Below are positions 42,473 to 52,117 of a stretch of 64,000 nucleotides of DNA, in pieces (position 1 is the first letter of the stretch; each line of letters opens with the position of its first letter). Both the position numbers and the translations under genes were made by a program. The stretch covers positions 25,970-89,969 of the forward strand of contig CAJGBY010000009.1 of the NCBI GenBank assembly GCA_904501735.1, written 5' to 3'. Source of the DNA: an uncultured Muribaculaceae bacterium. Its GTDB lineage: Bacteria > Bacteroidota > Bacteroidia > Bacteroidales > Muribaculaceae. The notes beneath the pieces are model-generated. The model did no database searches. It was given only the letters and a program-made list of their open reading frames with translations, and was not told the origin of the DNA.

Positions 42473-43861
42473 TTAGAACTTTACATTAGCGATTTTAGCA
42501 ATCTTCTTAGGAAGGTCGATGTTGTTGTTGAGGCCATTGAATTCTTCGGCACCAACACCGATTGCATATACTGGAGTGAAGTCGCCAGTGTGTCCTGTTG
42601 TAGTCCAGCCGATACCAGTGTAGCGATTGAAAGTAGCGAAAATGATTTCGACAAACTTGTTGTAAGAAAGATAAAGAGTTTCTACTTCTTCGTTTTCATT
42701 CTTCTTGAAAGTGCGATTGAAAGCATCTTGAATAGCTTTGTCGTCCTTTTCTTCCACTTCGATAGCACCATAAAGACCAAGTTTTTCGCTTAGCAAAGCC
42801 TTCATTTCGTCCCATTCTACAGCTTTTTCTCTCTTTTGCAAGTCCTTACAAATGTCTTGGAAAGTAGAGATAGACATCTTTTGGTAGTCGAGGTTCTTAA
42901 GAGTTACGCGCTTGTTGCCACGCATACCGAAAGTCATACCACCAGTGTTGTGGTCGGCAGTTACTACGATAAGAGTTTCATCAGGGTGTTGCAAGTAGAA
43001 TTCGTAGGCAATCTTGATACCTTGGTCGAAATTAAGCACCGATTTCACAGTACCAGGGTCGTTGGCGTGCGCAATCCAGTCGATGTTGCCACCTTCGATC
43101 ATCATAAAGAACTTATCAGGAGAGTTCTTTTGCAAGTGGTTCAAGCAAGTGCGAGTGAGATAAGGTACATCGAAATGCTTGTCGCCGAGGCTATCCACAG
43201 TGAAACCACAGTGACCAGAGCGATTAGGCTTGTTGAGAAGCACGATTTTATTGTGATCCTTCACTTTTTCATATCCATCTTTGCCCCACACCATCTTGTA
43301 GCCAGCCTTCTTGATGAGGTCGTAAAGGTCGGTTTCTTCGCCCTTGTTATTGTTGCGGCTTATCAAGTTGTAGCCAGCAAAGAAGTCGTAGTTGCTTTCG
43401 ATTATGCCCTTACCAGTGTCGTAGTAGTCTTTGCGCGAAGGAGCGTGTCCGTAGAACGCAGCAGGAGTGGCATCGTTGAGAGTAACAGTAGTAGCGATAG
43501 CTACGCCGTAACCAGCTTCTTTGAGCGACTTAGCAACGCTATACACAGGCACTGAATCGGGAGTAACGCCAAGCATATAGTTGTTGGTTTTGTATCCAGT
43601 AGAAAGAGCTGTACCTGCAGCCGAAGAGTCGGTAATTTGACGGTTGGCCGAATAAGATGTAGCCATTGAAGTCACAGGGAATTGTAGCATAGTTAGATGT
43701 TGGTCGTTGCCCAACACAGTGCGATTGTAGGCTTCGGCAACCATAACAGGAGCCAATCCCATACCATCACCGATGAAATAGAAGATGTACTTAGGAGCGC
43801 CAGCTTGAGCCGAAATAGCAACCAAGAGGCAAGTGATAATAGATAATAAGCGTGAAACCAT
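42473..43861 (-). CDS. Alkaline phosphatase
   Basis: I start at the ATG at 43861 (MVSRLLSIITCLLVAISAQA, a signal peptide); the longer frame reads through the promoter and the mscL terminator. The 462-residue periplasmic enzyme hydrolyses phosphomonoesters. Motifs are FYFIGDGMG (metal Asp), RQITDSSAAGTALSTGYKT (nucleophile Ser), MIEGGNIDWIAHANDPG (Glu, Asp, His ligands), VVTADHNTGG (Asp-His) and TGHTGDFTPVYAIG (His). All metal and nucleophile positions are present. The -7 box TACCTTTG (43899-43892, minus) fits this start. Confidence 0.92.
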   Translation of the reverse strand: MVSRLLSIITCLLVAISAQAGAPKYIFYFIGDGMGLAPVMVAEAYNRTVLGNDQHLTMLQFPVTSMATSYSANRQITDSSAAGTALSTGYKTNNYMLGVTPDSVPVYSVAKSLKEAGYGVAIATTVTLNDATPAAFYGHAPSRKDYYDTGKGIIESNYDFFAGYNLISRNNNKGEETDLYDLIKKAGYKMVWGKDGYEKVKDHNKIVLLNKPNRSGHCGFTVDSLGDKHFDVPYLTRTCLNHLQKNSPDKFFMMIEGGNIDWIAHANDPGTVKSVLNFDQGIKIAYEFYLQHPDETLIVVTADHNTGGMTFGMRGNKRVTLKNLDYQKMSISTFQDICKDLQKREKAVEWDEMKALLSEKLGLYGAIEVEEKDDKAIQDAFNRTFKKNENEEVETLYLSYNKFVEIIFATFNRYTGIGWTTTGHTGDFTPVYAIGVGAEEFNGLNNNIDLPKKIAKIANVKF

Positions 43862-43912
43862 ATTAATAGAATTATTATGTTTATAGTGGTGCAAAGGTAG
43901 TGTATAAAAACA

Positions 43913-43941
43913 AAAAAATGCCAAATTGATTGGCATTTTTT
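43913..43941 (-). terminator. Terminator of mscL
   Basis: AAAAAATGCCAA and TTGGCATTTTTT form a perfect 12-bp stem around a 5-nt loop. It overlaps the expected -33 region of the phosphatase promoter. Confidence 0.85.
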
Positions 43942-43964
43942 GTCGTTTATGATGAAAAATGGAA

Positions 43965-44396
43965 TTATTTATTCTTCAAAAGGTCACGAATTTCAGTGAG
44001 AAGTTTTTCTTCAGCACTTGGTTCTGGAGCAGGAGCAGGAGCAGCAGGAGCTTCTTCCTTCTTGCGGTTAAGTTTGCTAATAAGGCGGATGAACAAGAAG
44101 ATGCAGAAAGCGATGATCAAGAAATCCACAGTAGATTGAATAAAATTACCATAATTAAGAGTAGCTTCAGGAGTAACCACAGCACCCGCTTCGTCAAGAA
44201 CAGCTTCCTTGATAACCCACTTAAGTTCGGTGAAATTGATACCACCCACAAGAAGACCTACAGCAGGCATAATCACATCATTAACAAGAGAAGTTACGAT
44301 TTTACCGAATGCACCACCGATGATGACACCGACTGCCATATCAAGTACATTACCCTTCATCGCAAAGTTTTTGAAATCAGTTAAAAAATTGCTCAT
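43965..44396 (-). CDS. mscL: Large-conductance mechanosensitive channel
   Basis: I start at the ATG at 44396 ([34 protein letters not shown]), which gives the classic MscL N-terminus; the longer frame adds 27 non-conserved residues. The 143-residue inner-membrane protein has TM1 (about 17-45, with [21 protein letters not shown]), a periplasmic loop, and TM2 (about 85-105, [15 protein letters not shown]). A Pro/Ala linker leads to the cytosolic helix [15 protein letters not shown]. It opens under membrane tension to release solutes on osmotic downshift. Confidence 0.95.
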   Translation of the reverse strand: MSNFLTDFKNFAMKGNVLDMAVGVIIGGAFGKIVTSLVNDVIMPAVGLLVGGINFTELKWVIKEAVLDEAGAVVTPEATLNYGNFIQSTVDFLIIAFCIFLFIRLISKLNRKKEEAPAAPAPAPEPSAEEKLLTEIRDLLKNK

Positions 44397-44517
44397 AAGT
44401 ATTAATTTGTTAGTTATATATATTTGTATAATATTCAATGTTTTAGTGCATTGGCAAAAATAAAGAAAAAATTCCATTATTTGTGCTTGTGTAGCATATT
44501 TTTCAAAAAAAAAGTAT

Positions 44518-44525
44518 TACTTTTG
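44518..44525 (+). promoter_or_regulatory. Possible -7 box of gapA
   Basis: TACTTTTG fits TAnnTTTG; the leader would be about 130 nt. No TTTG is seen at the expected -33 position. Confidence 0.35.
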
Positions 44526-44645
44526 CAAAGTAAAAGTGTAATAGTGCAAAACAATCACTTTTTTAGAGTGTTTTAGGTAAAAAACGCCAAAAAAATAAGA
44601 GAACAAAACCCTATAAAAATAGGAACTTATACTTTAACTAAATAA

Positions 44646-45671
<1,026 letters not shown>

Positions 45672-45707
45672 TTCATTTGAATTACTGAAGAACTAAATAA
45701 ACCAACG

Positions 45708-45739
45708 GGCTCGGAGCTACACAGCTTCGAGCCTTTTTT
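45708..45739 (+). terminator. Terminator of gapA
   Basis: GGCTCGGAGCT (45708-45718) pairs with AGCTTCGAGCC (45723-45733) through one G-U pair, and TTTTTT follows. Confidence 0.88.
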
Positions 45740-45765
45740 GTGTGATAACCGATATAATGGAATGA

Positions 45766-45773
45766 TAATTTTG
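45766..45773 (+). promoter_or_regulatory. Probable -7 box of the C_GCAxxG_C_C gene
   Basis: TAATTTTG fits the consensus and places transcription start near 45780. That rules out the longest frame and favours the ATG at 45825. Confidence 0.5.
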
Positions 45774-45824
45774 CAAAAACAAATGCAAACCACTAACTTT
45801 ACAATCAAGAAAACAGAACAGGTG

Positions 45825-46301
45825 ATGAAACTATCAAAAGACGAAATAGAAGCGCGCGTGGCGCGTGGTGTGGAGCTGTTTAAGAGTGGATATAATTGCG
45901 CTCAAGCAGTAGTGGGAGCATTCGCCGACTTGTATGGCGTGCCACAAGATGTAGCATTGCGAATGAGTGCCTCGTTTGGTGGAGGTATGGGACGCATGCG
46001 CCTCACTTGTGGTGCAGCGAGTGGAATGTTTATGCTTGCTGGACTTGAGAATGGTTGCGCTACTACCGAAAATCCTGCCAAGCGCTCCGAAAACTATGCG
46101 CTTGTGCAAGAGCTTGCAGCAAAATTCAAAGAGGTGAATGGCTCGCTCACTTGCGCTGAGCTATTAGGGCTGCGTACAGGCACAATAGAGCCTCCTGTGC
46201 CAAGCGAGCGCACCAAGGAGTACTACAAGGCGCGACCTTGCGCTGTGATGGTGGAGAGTGCTTGTCGCATCTTTGCCGAGCATGTGCTTGCTGCCGATTA
46301 G
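45825..46301 (+). CDS. C_GCAxxG_C_C family protein
   Basis: I start at the ATG at 45825 (MKLSKDEIEARVARGVELFKSGYNCAQAV) because the -7 box at 45766-45773 leaves the upstream starts without a leader. The 158-residue protein has the family's conserved cysteines: GYNCAQAVVGAF, GMGRMRLTCGAASGMFML, LTCAELLG and a late CAVMVESACRIF. The family probably binds a metal or redox centre; its biological role is not established. Its last 4 bases overlap the end of the convergent pldA-like gene. Confidence 0.82.
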   Translation: MKLSKDEIEARVARGVELFKSGYNCAQAVVGAFADLYGVPQDVALRMSASFGGGMGRMRLTCGAASGMFMLAGLENGCATTENPAKRSENYALVQELAAKFKEVNGSLTCAELLGLRTGTIEPPVPSERTKEYYKARPCAVMVESACRIFAEHVLAAD

Positions 46302-47140
46302 TATTCGCTAAACCACTTAGGCTTGATGATGAAGCCAGCGCGAATGCGTGAGTGGAACTTGTTGTAGTCGATAAGGTTTTCGCCGTAGCCGTTGTAGTAT
46401 TGCAAGAAGATGTATTGGTTGTCTTGCTTGTGAAGGCGATAATTGAACTCGATAATGGTGTTGAAACTGAGGTTCCAGCCTTGTCGCTTCACAAGTGTAA
46501 CAGCCATTCCGTAGCGCTTGTCGCGACTCAACACTTGTATTCCGTTTTGGAATATACCAGCGTAGCGCAAAATGTCTTTGTTGTGTTGTCCGTCGACGAT
46601 AGGAATCCAGTATTTAGCATGAATCATAAATTGAGGACTGATGTAGATAGAGCCACATAGTGATATGCGGTTCCAACTGCGTGAATTGTAGGAGTCCTTG
46701 CCGTTACTTTCGTGTTCGAAGAGCAAAGACGCTTTACCTACCACCCTATTTTTAGCTATCAATAGCTTACTTATACCTATACCAGGATTGAACACGAAAT
46801 CGTGAACAGGCATAGAATTTTCAAATACATTCCAGAACACCTTTTGGTTGAAAAAGATGAATAGATAAGTGTTGAACGGCAATGTACTTTTGGTGAGTCG
46901 TTGCGCGATGCTTACTTGGAATTTCACATCGCTATTGATAGCCGATGGTTTAGATCCTATGGCTGTACCAGCCGAGAAATAGTTGTCCTTGTAGAGCGAG
47001 AAGAATGCTTCTCGGTCGAATGAACGACGCAAGCTGTCGGAGTTGAAATTGTCGTTAGGCGTTTTTACTATTTGTGCATGTGCCGAGTAGGTGTAACTCG
47101 TTGCAATAAGTATAATTAGGGCTAAAATCGATCTATTCAT
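46298..47140 (-). CDS. pldA: Outer-membrane phospholipase A (OMPLA/PldA family)
   Basis: The 280-residue protein has a signal peptide (MNRSILALIILIATSYTYSAHA). The active-site segment reads FEHESNGKDSYNSRSWNR. His, Ser (+2) and Asn (+14) match the spacing of the E. coli OMPLA triad His142, Ser144, Asn156. QYYNGYGENLIDYN near the C-terminus is the second family motif, and the last strand ends IKPKWFSEY. OMPLA hydrolyses phospholipids that reach the outer leaflet, usually after membrane damage. Confidence 0.88.
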   Translation of the reverse strand: MNRSILALIILIATSYTYSAHAQIVKTPNDNFNSDSLRRSFDREAFFSLYKDNYFSAGTAIGSKPSAINSDVKFQVSIAQRLTKSTLPFNTYLFIFFNQKVFWNVFENSMPVHDFVFNPGIGISKLLIAKNRVVGKASLLFEHESNGKDSYNSRSWNRISLCGSIYISPQFMIHAKYWIPIVDGQHNKDILRYAGIFQNGIQVLSRDKRYGMAVTLVKRQGWNLSFNTIIEFNYRLHKQDNQYIFLQYYNGYGENLIDYNKFHSRIRAGFIIKPKWFSEY

Positions 47141-47286
47141 AATAAGTTGGTTTTTCCTTTTGTCGGTGCAAATTTAAGAAGAAAATTTTATAAAATCTAT
47201 TACAAATTCTCGCATTTTTAGTTCAAATATGTGGTGAATAGAAGCGAGTTATCCTTATCGAGGAAAAAAGTGGTGTGGAACGGTCA

Positions 47287-47294
47287 TAATTTTG
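47287..47294 (+). promoter_or_regulatory. Probable -7 box of the capsid-like pair
   Basis: TAATTTTG fits TAnnTTTG, 56 bp before the chosen start. No TTTG stands at the expected -33 position. Confidence 0.45.
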
Positions 47295-47349
47295 CAACCG
47301 AAAATCGGGACCGATAAAAAATAGTACTTGAATGTTTAACTTTAAAATT

Positions 47350-47841
47350 ATGGAAAACACAAATGAGCGTGAAGAAATGGATGCATTGGATTCAGTGGGC
47401 AATAGCACTATTGAGCCGAGTGAAGGAACTTGTGGGGCTTGCAAAGCCGGAGAGCAAGGACAAGGAGCAAGCGGAGAAGACCGAGGAGCCGACGACCACG
47501 AAGGAGTGAGCGATGAAGCCTCTGACGAGCCCACAGGCGTGAATGATGAGTCGATAGAGCTATTGAGGCGTTATCCTAATGTGTGTGCTCGCATTGCAGA
47601 GCTTATGCGCACACGAGCCGAAGCTATCGCCCTCGAACTTATCGAAAAAGGTATAGGCTATGATGTGGCAGTGGCCGATGCCGACAAGAATGGCTATGTG
47701 AGGGGTAGAAATGAGAAGATCGAGCTTGCCAAGCGTTATCGCATGCCCCAGTTGGACGCTGTGGGTGAAAAGAGTGATGCCGATGTGAGTGGGGTGGGGC
47801 TTTTTCCTCGCTATGTGAAGCGCGACTTCTGGGAAGACTGA
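47350..47841 (+). CDS. Acidic protein upstream of the capsid-like gene
   Basis: The 163-residue product (start at 47350, MENTNEREEMD; an ATG at 47332 would add six residues) has no recognised family. Residues about 1-70 are very acidic and rich in Gly/Ser/Glu/Asp, with one CGAC. The rest is a helical domain (ELLRRYPNVCARIAELMRTRAEAIALELIEKGIGYDVAVADADKNGYVRGRNEKIELAKRYRMPQL), followed by an aromatic end (FPRYVKRDFWED). The gene lies 40 bp before the capsid-like gene. Small acidic proteins in that place in phages are often scaffolds or decoration proteins; an encapsulated cargo is another reading. Confidence 0.6.
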   Translation: MENTNEREEMDALDSVGNSTIEPSEGTCGACKAGEQGQGASGEDRGADDHEGVSDEASDEPTGVNDESIELLRRYPNVCARIAELMRTRAEAIALELIEKGIGYDVAVADADKNGYVRGRNEKIELAKRYRMPQLDAVGEKSDADVSGVGLFPRYVKRDFWED

Positions 47842-47881
47842 AGAAAGAGTGAATAAAAATGACTTAAATTAATTGAATGCT

Positions 47882-49282
47882 ATGAAAGAAATGAAGAGAT
47901 TTATAGTGGAAATGTTTGTTAAGGTAGTTACTTCTAAGGGCGTATGGGCAGCGTTGGCATTCTTGGCGCTGATGTATATGCTTATTACGGGGAACGACGA
48001 GGGAGGACTGCTTGCAATGGCACTTGTTACTGGTGTTGATGGTGGAAAGCACGTAGTGAATGGTCCACTCACCCTCGATGCCGTGCAAGAGTCGGGCAAC
48101 GGCTTGTTGCTTAACGAAATCGACAAGCAGATAGTGAAAATACGCCCTATGGCTACACCTATCGACCAATTGTCGCGTTGTGCAGGAGCCAAATCGTCGG
48201 GTAGCATGGTGGTGGACTACTACAATGTGGACACCAAAGAAACTTGCACCGAAACGGTAGACGACTACGACGAGCCTAATGCCAATACCGTAACCGAGAA
48301 TGATATGCGTGCTGTAATCAACACGATGAACAATGATGTATTCGATGTGTCCGACACTATTCTTGTTCCCGAGGTGTATGGCTACGACGAGCGTGGTGTG
48401 AACGAAACCAGCGATAGCCTTGTGCTGTATGTGATGTCGAAGAACGAAGACGGCACACTGGTGGTGATGGCAGCCAACGGCAAGAAAGTGGGCGATGTGG
48501 AGGGCTGTGTGCCTTCCATTCCAGTGGGAACGAAACTGATAAGAATGGGGCGTGCAGCAACCGAACTCGATGTGCAGAGCCCACAATTTGAAGCTATGCC
48601 CAAGAAGGCTCAAAACCATTGTCAGATTTTCAAGATGCAAATCGAGCAAAGCACCTTGCAGAAGATTGCCAATAAGGAAGTGGGCTGGACTATGAGCGAC
48701 CAGGAAGAAGCCGCCATCTACGATATGCGATTGGGTATGGAAAAGAGTTTCCTCTTTGGCGTGAAACGCAAAATCTACGATTTCAAGAAGAAAGAATGGG
48801 TGCTTCTCACAGGAGGAGTGTGGCATCAAGCAGGCAAGGATTTTGTGCTCGACATAGCCAAGAAAGAAGAAGCCGTAATCGACATGATGCGCAACGCATT
48901 CACGGGCAATGCAGGCTCTAAACGCAAGATTCTGATAGGTGGTTCGCAATTGATAGGCGAGTTGAACAAGCTCTCATTCACACGCGTAGTGGCAAACACC
49001 GAAACCACCACCAAATGGGGCATTGATTTCTCCGAAATCAGTTCGAAGTTTGGCCGATTGTATGTGCTATTGAGCGAAGTGTTCGACGATTGTGGAATGG
49101 ACGGATGCGGGTTGATTATCGATCCCGACTATATTCAAAAGTATAGCCATCTGCCGTTTGGCACTGAAGCGCTCGACCTCAAGAGTGCCGGAGTGCGCAA
49201 CACCGATGCCCTTGTGATAACCGAAGCCTCATGCCTTGTGCTTCGTTACCCTAAGGCTCACATGCGAGTTAAGTTGGGCTAA
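47882..49282 (+). CDS. Phage-type major capsid-like protein, orphan
   Basis: I start at the ATG at 47882 (MKEMKRFIVEMF); the longer frame begins with TTG. The 466-residue protein has a hydrophobic N-terminal segment (about 20-37, GVWAALAFLALMYMLITG). The rest resembles SU10/DUF5309-type HK97-fold capsid proteins of Bacteroides phages: LLLNEIDKQIVKIRPMATPIDQLSR, PKKAQNHCQIFKMQIEQSTLQKIANKEVGW, MRNAFTGNAGSKRKILIGGSQLIGELNKL, KFGRLYVLLSEVFDD and VITEASCLVLRYPKAHMRV at the end. No terminase, portal, tail or lysis gene is in the window. It may be a domesticated capsid, a satellite remnant or a compartment shell. The fold call is by pattern and not searched. Confidence 0.6.
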   Translation: MKEMKRFIVEMFVKVVTSKGVWAALAFLALMYMLITGNDEGGLLAMALVTGVDGGKHVVNGPLTLDAVQESGNGLLLNEIDKQIVKIRPMATPIDQLSRCAGAKSSGSMVVDYYNVDTKETCTETVDDYDEPNANTVTENDMRAVINTMNNDVFDVSDTILVPEVYGYDERGVNETSDSLVLYVMSKNEDGTLVVMAANGKKVGDVEGCVPSIPVGTKLIRMGRAATELDVQSPQFEAMPKKAQNHCQIFKMQIEQSTLQKIANKEVGWTMSDQEEAAIYDMRLGMEKSFLFGVKRKIYDFKKKEWVLLTGGVWHQAGKDFVLDIAKKEEAVIDMMRNAFTGNAGSKRKILIGGSQLIGELNKLSFTRVVANTETTTKWGIDFSEISSKFGRLYVLLSEVFDDCGMDGCGLIIDPDYIQKYSHLPFGTEALDLKSAGVRNTDALVITEASCLVLRYPKAHMRVKLG

Positions 49283-49286
49283 AAAG

Positions 49287-49323
49287 AAAATATGCTGTGA
49301 TTTTTTATCACAGCATATTTTTT
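49287..49323. terminator. Bidirectional terminator between the capsid-like and Sel1 genes
   Basis: AAATATGCTGTGA (49288-49300) and TCACAGCATATTT (49308-49320) form a 13-bp stem with T-runs on both strands. Confidence 0.88.
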
Positions 49324-51481
49324 ATTTACCTAATTTCTGTAATCTTAGTTTAGCTAATGTTTGCCCTTGCTCGGCTGCTTTGCGATACCATTTCACTGCT
49401 TTGGTAAGATTCTTTGTTACTCCTAAGCCTTTTTCGTAGCAATATCCAAGGTGGTTTTGCGCATTGGCGTAACCTTGTTCGGCAGCCTTGCGATACCATT
49501 TCACTGCTTCAGTGTAGTTTTGTGTTACTCCTGTGCCATTGTAGTAACATATACCGAGCATGCATTGCGCATAGGGATTGCCTTCATAAAATTCAAACCA
49601 TTCTTCACCAGCTATAAGATCAGCTGCTTCTTGGAACCATTTCACTGCTTCGTTGTAGTTTTGTGTTACGCCTTCGCCTTCATAATAGCATAATCCGAGC
49701 ATGTATTGCGCATAGGCATCACCTTGTTCAGCCGCCTTGCGATACCACTTAACTGCTTCGTTGTAGTTTTGAGTTACGCCTATGCCTTCATAATAGAATT
49801 TTCCGAGGCGGACTTGCGCATTGGCAAAACCTTGTTCTGCAGCTTTGTGATACCATTTCACTGCGTTTGCGAAATCTTCCTCATAATAATATATATCACC
49901 TATTGAGTAAGAATAGTTATCTAGATTAGGTCTTAAACTTTGTCTTCTTCTTTTTGTTTTTTCATCTCCTAATACATTGATTTTGTGGTAACTTTCTATG
50001 GCTTCATTCCACCATTTCACTGCTTCAGTGTTGCTTTTAGTTACTCCTCTGCCATCATAATAGCACAAGCCTAAGAAATATTGAGCAACATCATGTCCTT
50101 GTACTGCAGCTTTACGGAACCATCTCACAGCTTCCTTGTAGTTTAATGCTATCTCTTCACCTTGATAGTAGCAATAACCGAGACAGAATTGCGCATCGGT
50201 ATGCCCTTGTTCAGCTGCTTTTTGGTACCATTTTACGGCTTCACTACCATGTTTGTAATCAGCGAGAAGATATTGCGCCTCGGCGTTGCCTTGTTCGGCA
50301 GCTTTGGTTAACCATTTTATTTTTTCGGTTTTATTAATCAATATGGCAGAAAAGCCTGATCCTAATTTGAGTTGTGCATCTACATTACCTTGTTCAGCCG
50401 ATTTACGGAACCATTTTCTAGCTTCAAATGTATCCTTTTCCACCCCTTCGCCTTCATAGAAGCACAAACCATAGTAATATTGCGCAGTGGCATTGTTTCG
50501 ATAAGCAGATCTATACCACCATATTCTTGCTGTCGCTAAGTTTTTCTCTACTCCTTCGCCTTTGTAGTAGCACACTCCGAGATTGAATTGAGCTTCGGCG
50601 TGGTCTTGGTCGGCAGCCTTGCGATACCATTTGGCAGCTTCGGCTTTGTTTTGAGCTACCCCTTCGCCATAGTCGTAACACAATGCCAAGTTGTATTGTG
50701 CTCCAGAGTGTCCTAATTCAGCCGCTTTGCGATAATATTTAACTGCTTCGGTAAGATTTTTCTCATTATAATATTTTAGCCCTAAGTTAAAATAGTCATC
50801 TCCTTGTTGGACAGAAGATTTAGGAGTTTCTGCCTTTGGGGTATTAGCTTTAGGAGCATCAGTTTTAGGTTTAGAATCTGTTTTTGGAGTAGTTTTAGGA
50901 GCTGGTTTGGTAGTGTTTTGAGCAACATTATTGTTGTTGTAGCTTGAAAGTTCCGATTTCGCTTTGGCATGTCCTTGCGCTGCCGCTTTACGGAACCATT
51001 TTTCGGCTTCAGCTCGGTTTTCTTCCACCCCTTCGCCCTCTTGGTAGCACAAACCGAGTCCGTACTGTGCCTTAGCCATTCCTTGATCGGCAGCCTTACG
51101 CAACCATTTAGCCGCTTCGGTATAGTTTTGTTTCACCCCTGTGCCATTGATGTAGCACAAAGCCAAGCCATATTGAGCATCGGCATTGCCTTGAATGGCC
51201 GACATGCGGAACCATTTAGCCGCCTCTTTAAGGTTCTGTGTAACCCCTTCGCCCTCTTGGTAGCACACACCGAGTTCGTATTGCGCCTTGTCGTAACCTT
51301 GTTCGGCTGCTTGAGTCCAGCATTTTATGCTATTTTCAAGATCACCATTTTGAAAATATGAGAAACCTTTAAGGTAAATTTCGTGAGCTGTGTTTTGCGA
51401 ATAGACTACAACATTGGTAGTTGCGAGCATTACCAATATCACCAATCGCAATAGATGCGTTTTTAGAGATATTTGTTTCAT
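49322..51481 (-). CDS. Secreted Sel1-repeat (SLR) protein
   Basis: The 719-residue protein has a signal peptide (MKQISLKTHLLRLVILVMLATTNVVVYS). It holds about 15 Sel1-like repeats of 36 residues with the pattern AQYxLGxCYYxGEGVTQNYxEAVKWYRKAAEQGxAxAQ. A Lys/Pro/Thr-rich linker (about 180-220, KPAPKTTPKTDSKPKTD) splits off the first three repeats. Sel1 proteins form helical solenoids that scaffold protein complexes. The repeats are also near-identical at DNA level, so copy number may vary between strains. Its cellular partner is unknown. Confidence 0.88.
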   Translation of the reverse strand: MKQISLKTHLLRLVILVMLATTNVVVYSQNTAHEIYLKGFSYFQNGDLENSIKCWTQAAEQGYDKAQYELGVCYQEGEGVTQNLKEAAKWFRMSAIQGNADAQYGLALCYINGTGVKQNYTEAAKWLRKAADQGMAKAQYGLGLCYQEGEGVEENRAEAEKWFRKAAAQGHAKAKSELSSYNNNNVAQNTTKPAPKTTPKTDSKPKTDAPKANTPKAETPKSSVQQGDDYFNLGLKYYNEKNLTEAVKYYRKAAELGHSGAQYNLALCYDYGEGVAQNKAEAAKWYRKAADQDHAEAQFNLGVCYYKGEGVEKNLATARIWWYRSAYRNNATAQYYYGLCFYEGEGVEKDTFEARKWFRKSAEQGNVDAQLKLGSGFSAILINKTEKIKWLTKAAEQGNAEAQYLLADYKHGSEAVKWYQKAAEQGHTDAQFCLGYCYYQGEEIALNYKEAVRWFRKAAVQGHDVAQYFLGLCYYDGRGVTKSNTEAVKWWNEAIESYHKINVLGDEKTKRRRQSLRPNLDNYSYSIGDIYYYEEDFANAVKWYHKAAEQGFANAQVRLGKFYYEGIGVTQNYNEAVKWYRKAAEQGDAYAQYMLGLCYYEGEGVTQNYNEAVKWFQEAADLIAGEEWFEFYEGNPYAQCMLGICYYNGTGVTQNYTEAVKWYRKAAEQGYANAQNHLGYCYEKGLGVTKNLTKAVKWYRKAAEQGQTLAKLRLQKLGK

Positions 51482-51514
51482 AGTAAGTATGTTAGATTTG
51501 TCGTTAGGTCTTAA

Positions 51515-52048
51515 TTATTCGGCTAAAAGGAAAGCCAGTTTCTTGGTAGACTCGGCCACTTGAGTTACATCTTCAAGATAGCTCGAATCGAAGTGCAGAG
51601 AAGCCTTAGAATAGAACGGAGCGCGAAGCTTCATTGCCTCGGTGATGAATTGCGATAGTTCCTCGTTGGTTTTGTCGGCAATAATGGGGCGTTTAGCCTT
51701 GGCAGTAGGTATAGAAAGGCGTCGCAAAAGTGCTTCGTGAGAAGCATTGAGGAAAACGGTGTATCCTCGACTGTTCATATATTCCATGTTGTCGAAATAG
51801 CAAGGAGTGCCACCTCCACACGCCACGATGACATTTTCAAACTCCCCTACCTCACGCAGAACATTGTACTCGATGCGTCGAAACCCATCTTCGCCCTTTT
51901 CGGCAAAAATTTCTTTTACACTACGACGAAATCGCGCCTCGATGAATAAGTCAAGGTCGATAAAGTCGAGTTTTAAGAACTTGGAAAGAGAGCGTCCCAT
52001 AGTGGTCTTGCCGCACCCCATATATCCAACTAAAAATATAGGTTTCAT
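51515..52048 (-). CDS. aroK: Shikimate kinase
   Basis: I start at the ATG at 52048 (MKPIFLVGYMGCGKTTMGRSL), which gives 177 residues, a normal length; the longer frame adds 66 unrelated residues and crosses a TATTTTTG -7 box at 52078-52071. The enzyme phosphorylates shikimate in aromatic amino-acid synthesis. Walker A is GYMGCGKTT (about 8-16), the shikimate site includes DLDLFIEARFRRSVKEIFAEKGEDGFRRIEYNVL, and ACGGGTPCY holds the GGG loop. It is divergent from the RNase H gene. Confidence 0.93.
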   Translation of the reverse strand: MKPIFLVGYMGCGKTTMGRSLSKFLKLDFIDLDLFIEARFRRSVKEIFAEKGEDGFRRIEYNVLREVGEFENVIVACGGGTPCYFDNMEYMNSRGYTVFLNASHEALLRRLSIPTAKAKRPIIADKTNEELSQFITEAMKLRAPFYSKASLHFDSSYLEDVTQVAESTKKLAFLLAE

Positions 52049-52117
52049 AAGTCGTTGTGAAGTAATTACGCAAAAATAAAGAAAAAATTGTAACTTTACT
52101 GCGAAAACGAGATTTTT

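Noticed and set aside
42836..43555. A 239-codon plus-strand frame inside the alkaline phosphatase region
   Set aside because: It is a shadow of the phosphatase, whose metal and nucleophile motifs are all in the minus frame.
47864..48949. A 361-codon minus-strand frame opposite the capsid-like gene
   Set aside because: It is antisense to a gene with clear capsid-like motifs, its translation is rich in His/Cys/Arg with no domain pattern, and it has no leader or promoter.
47332..49282. Remnant of a complete prophage or integrative element around the capsid-like gene
   Set aside because: No integrase, att repeats, terminase, portal, tail or lysis genes are visible on either side; flanks are ordinary chromosomal genes.
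49322..51481. Regularly spaced repeats that could suggest a CRISPR array
   Set aside because: The 108-bp period is a multiple of three and the frame is a continuous Sel1-repeat protein; no conserved short repeat with unique spacers exists.
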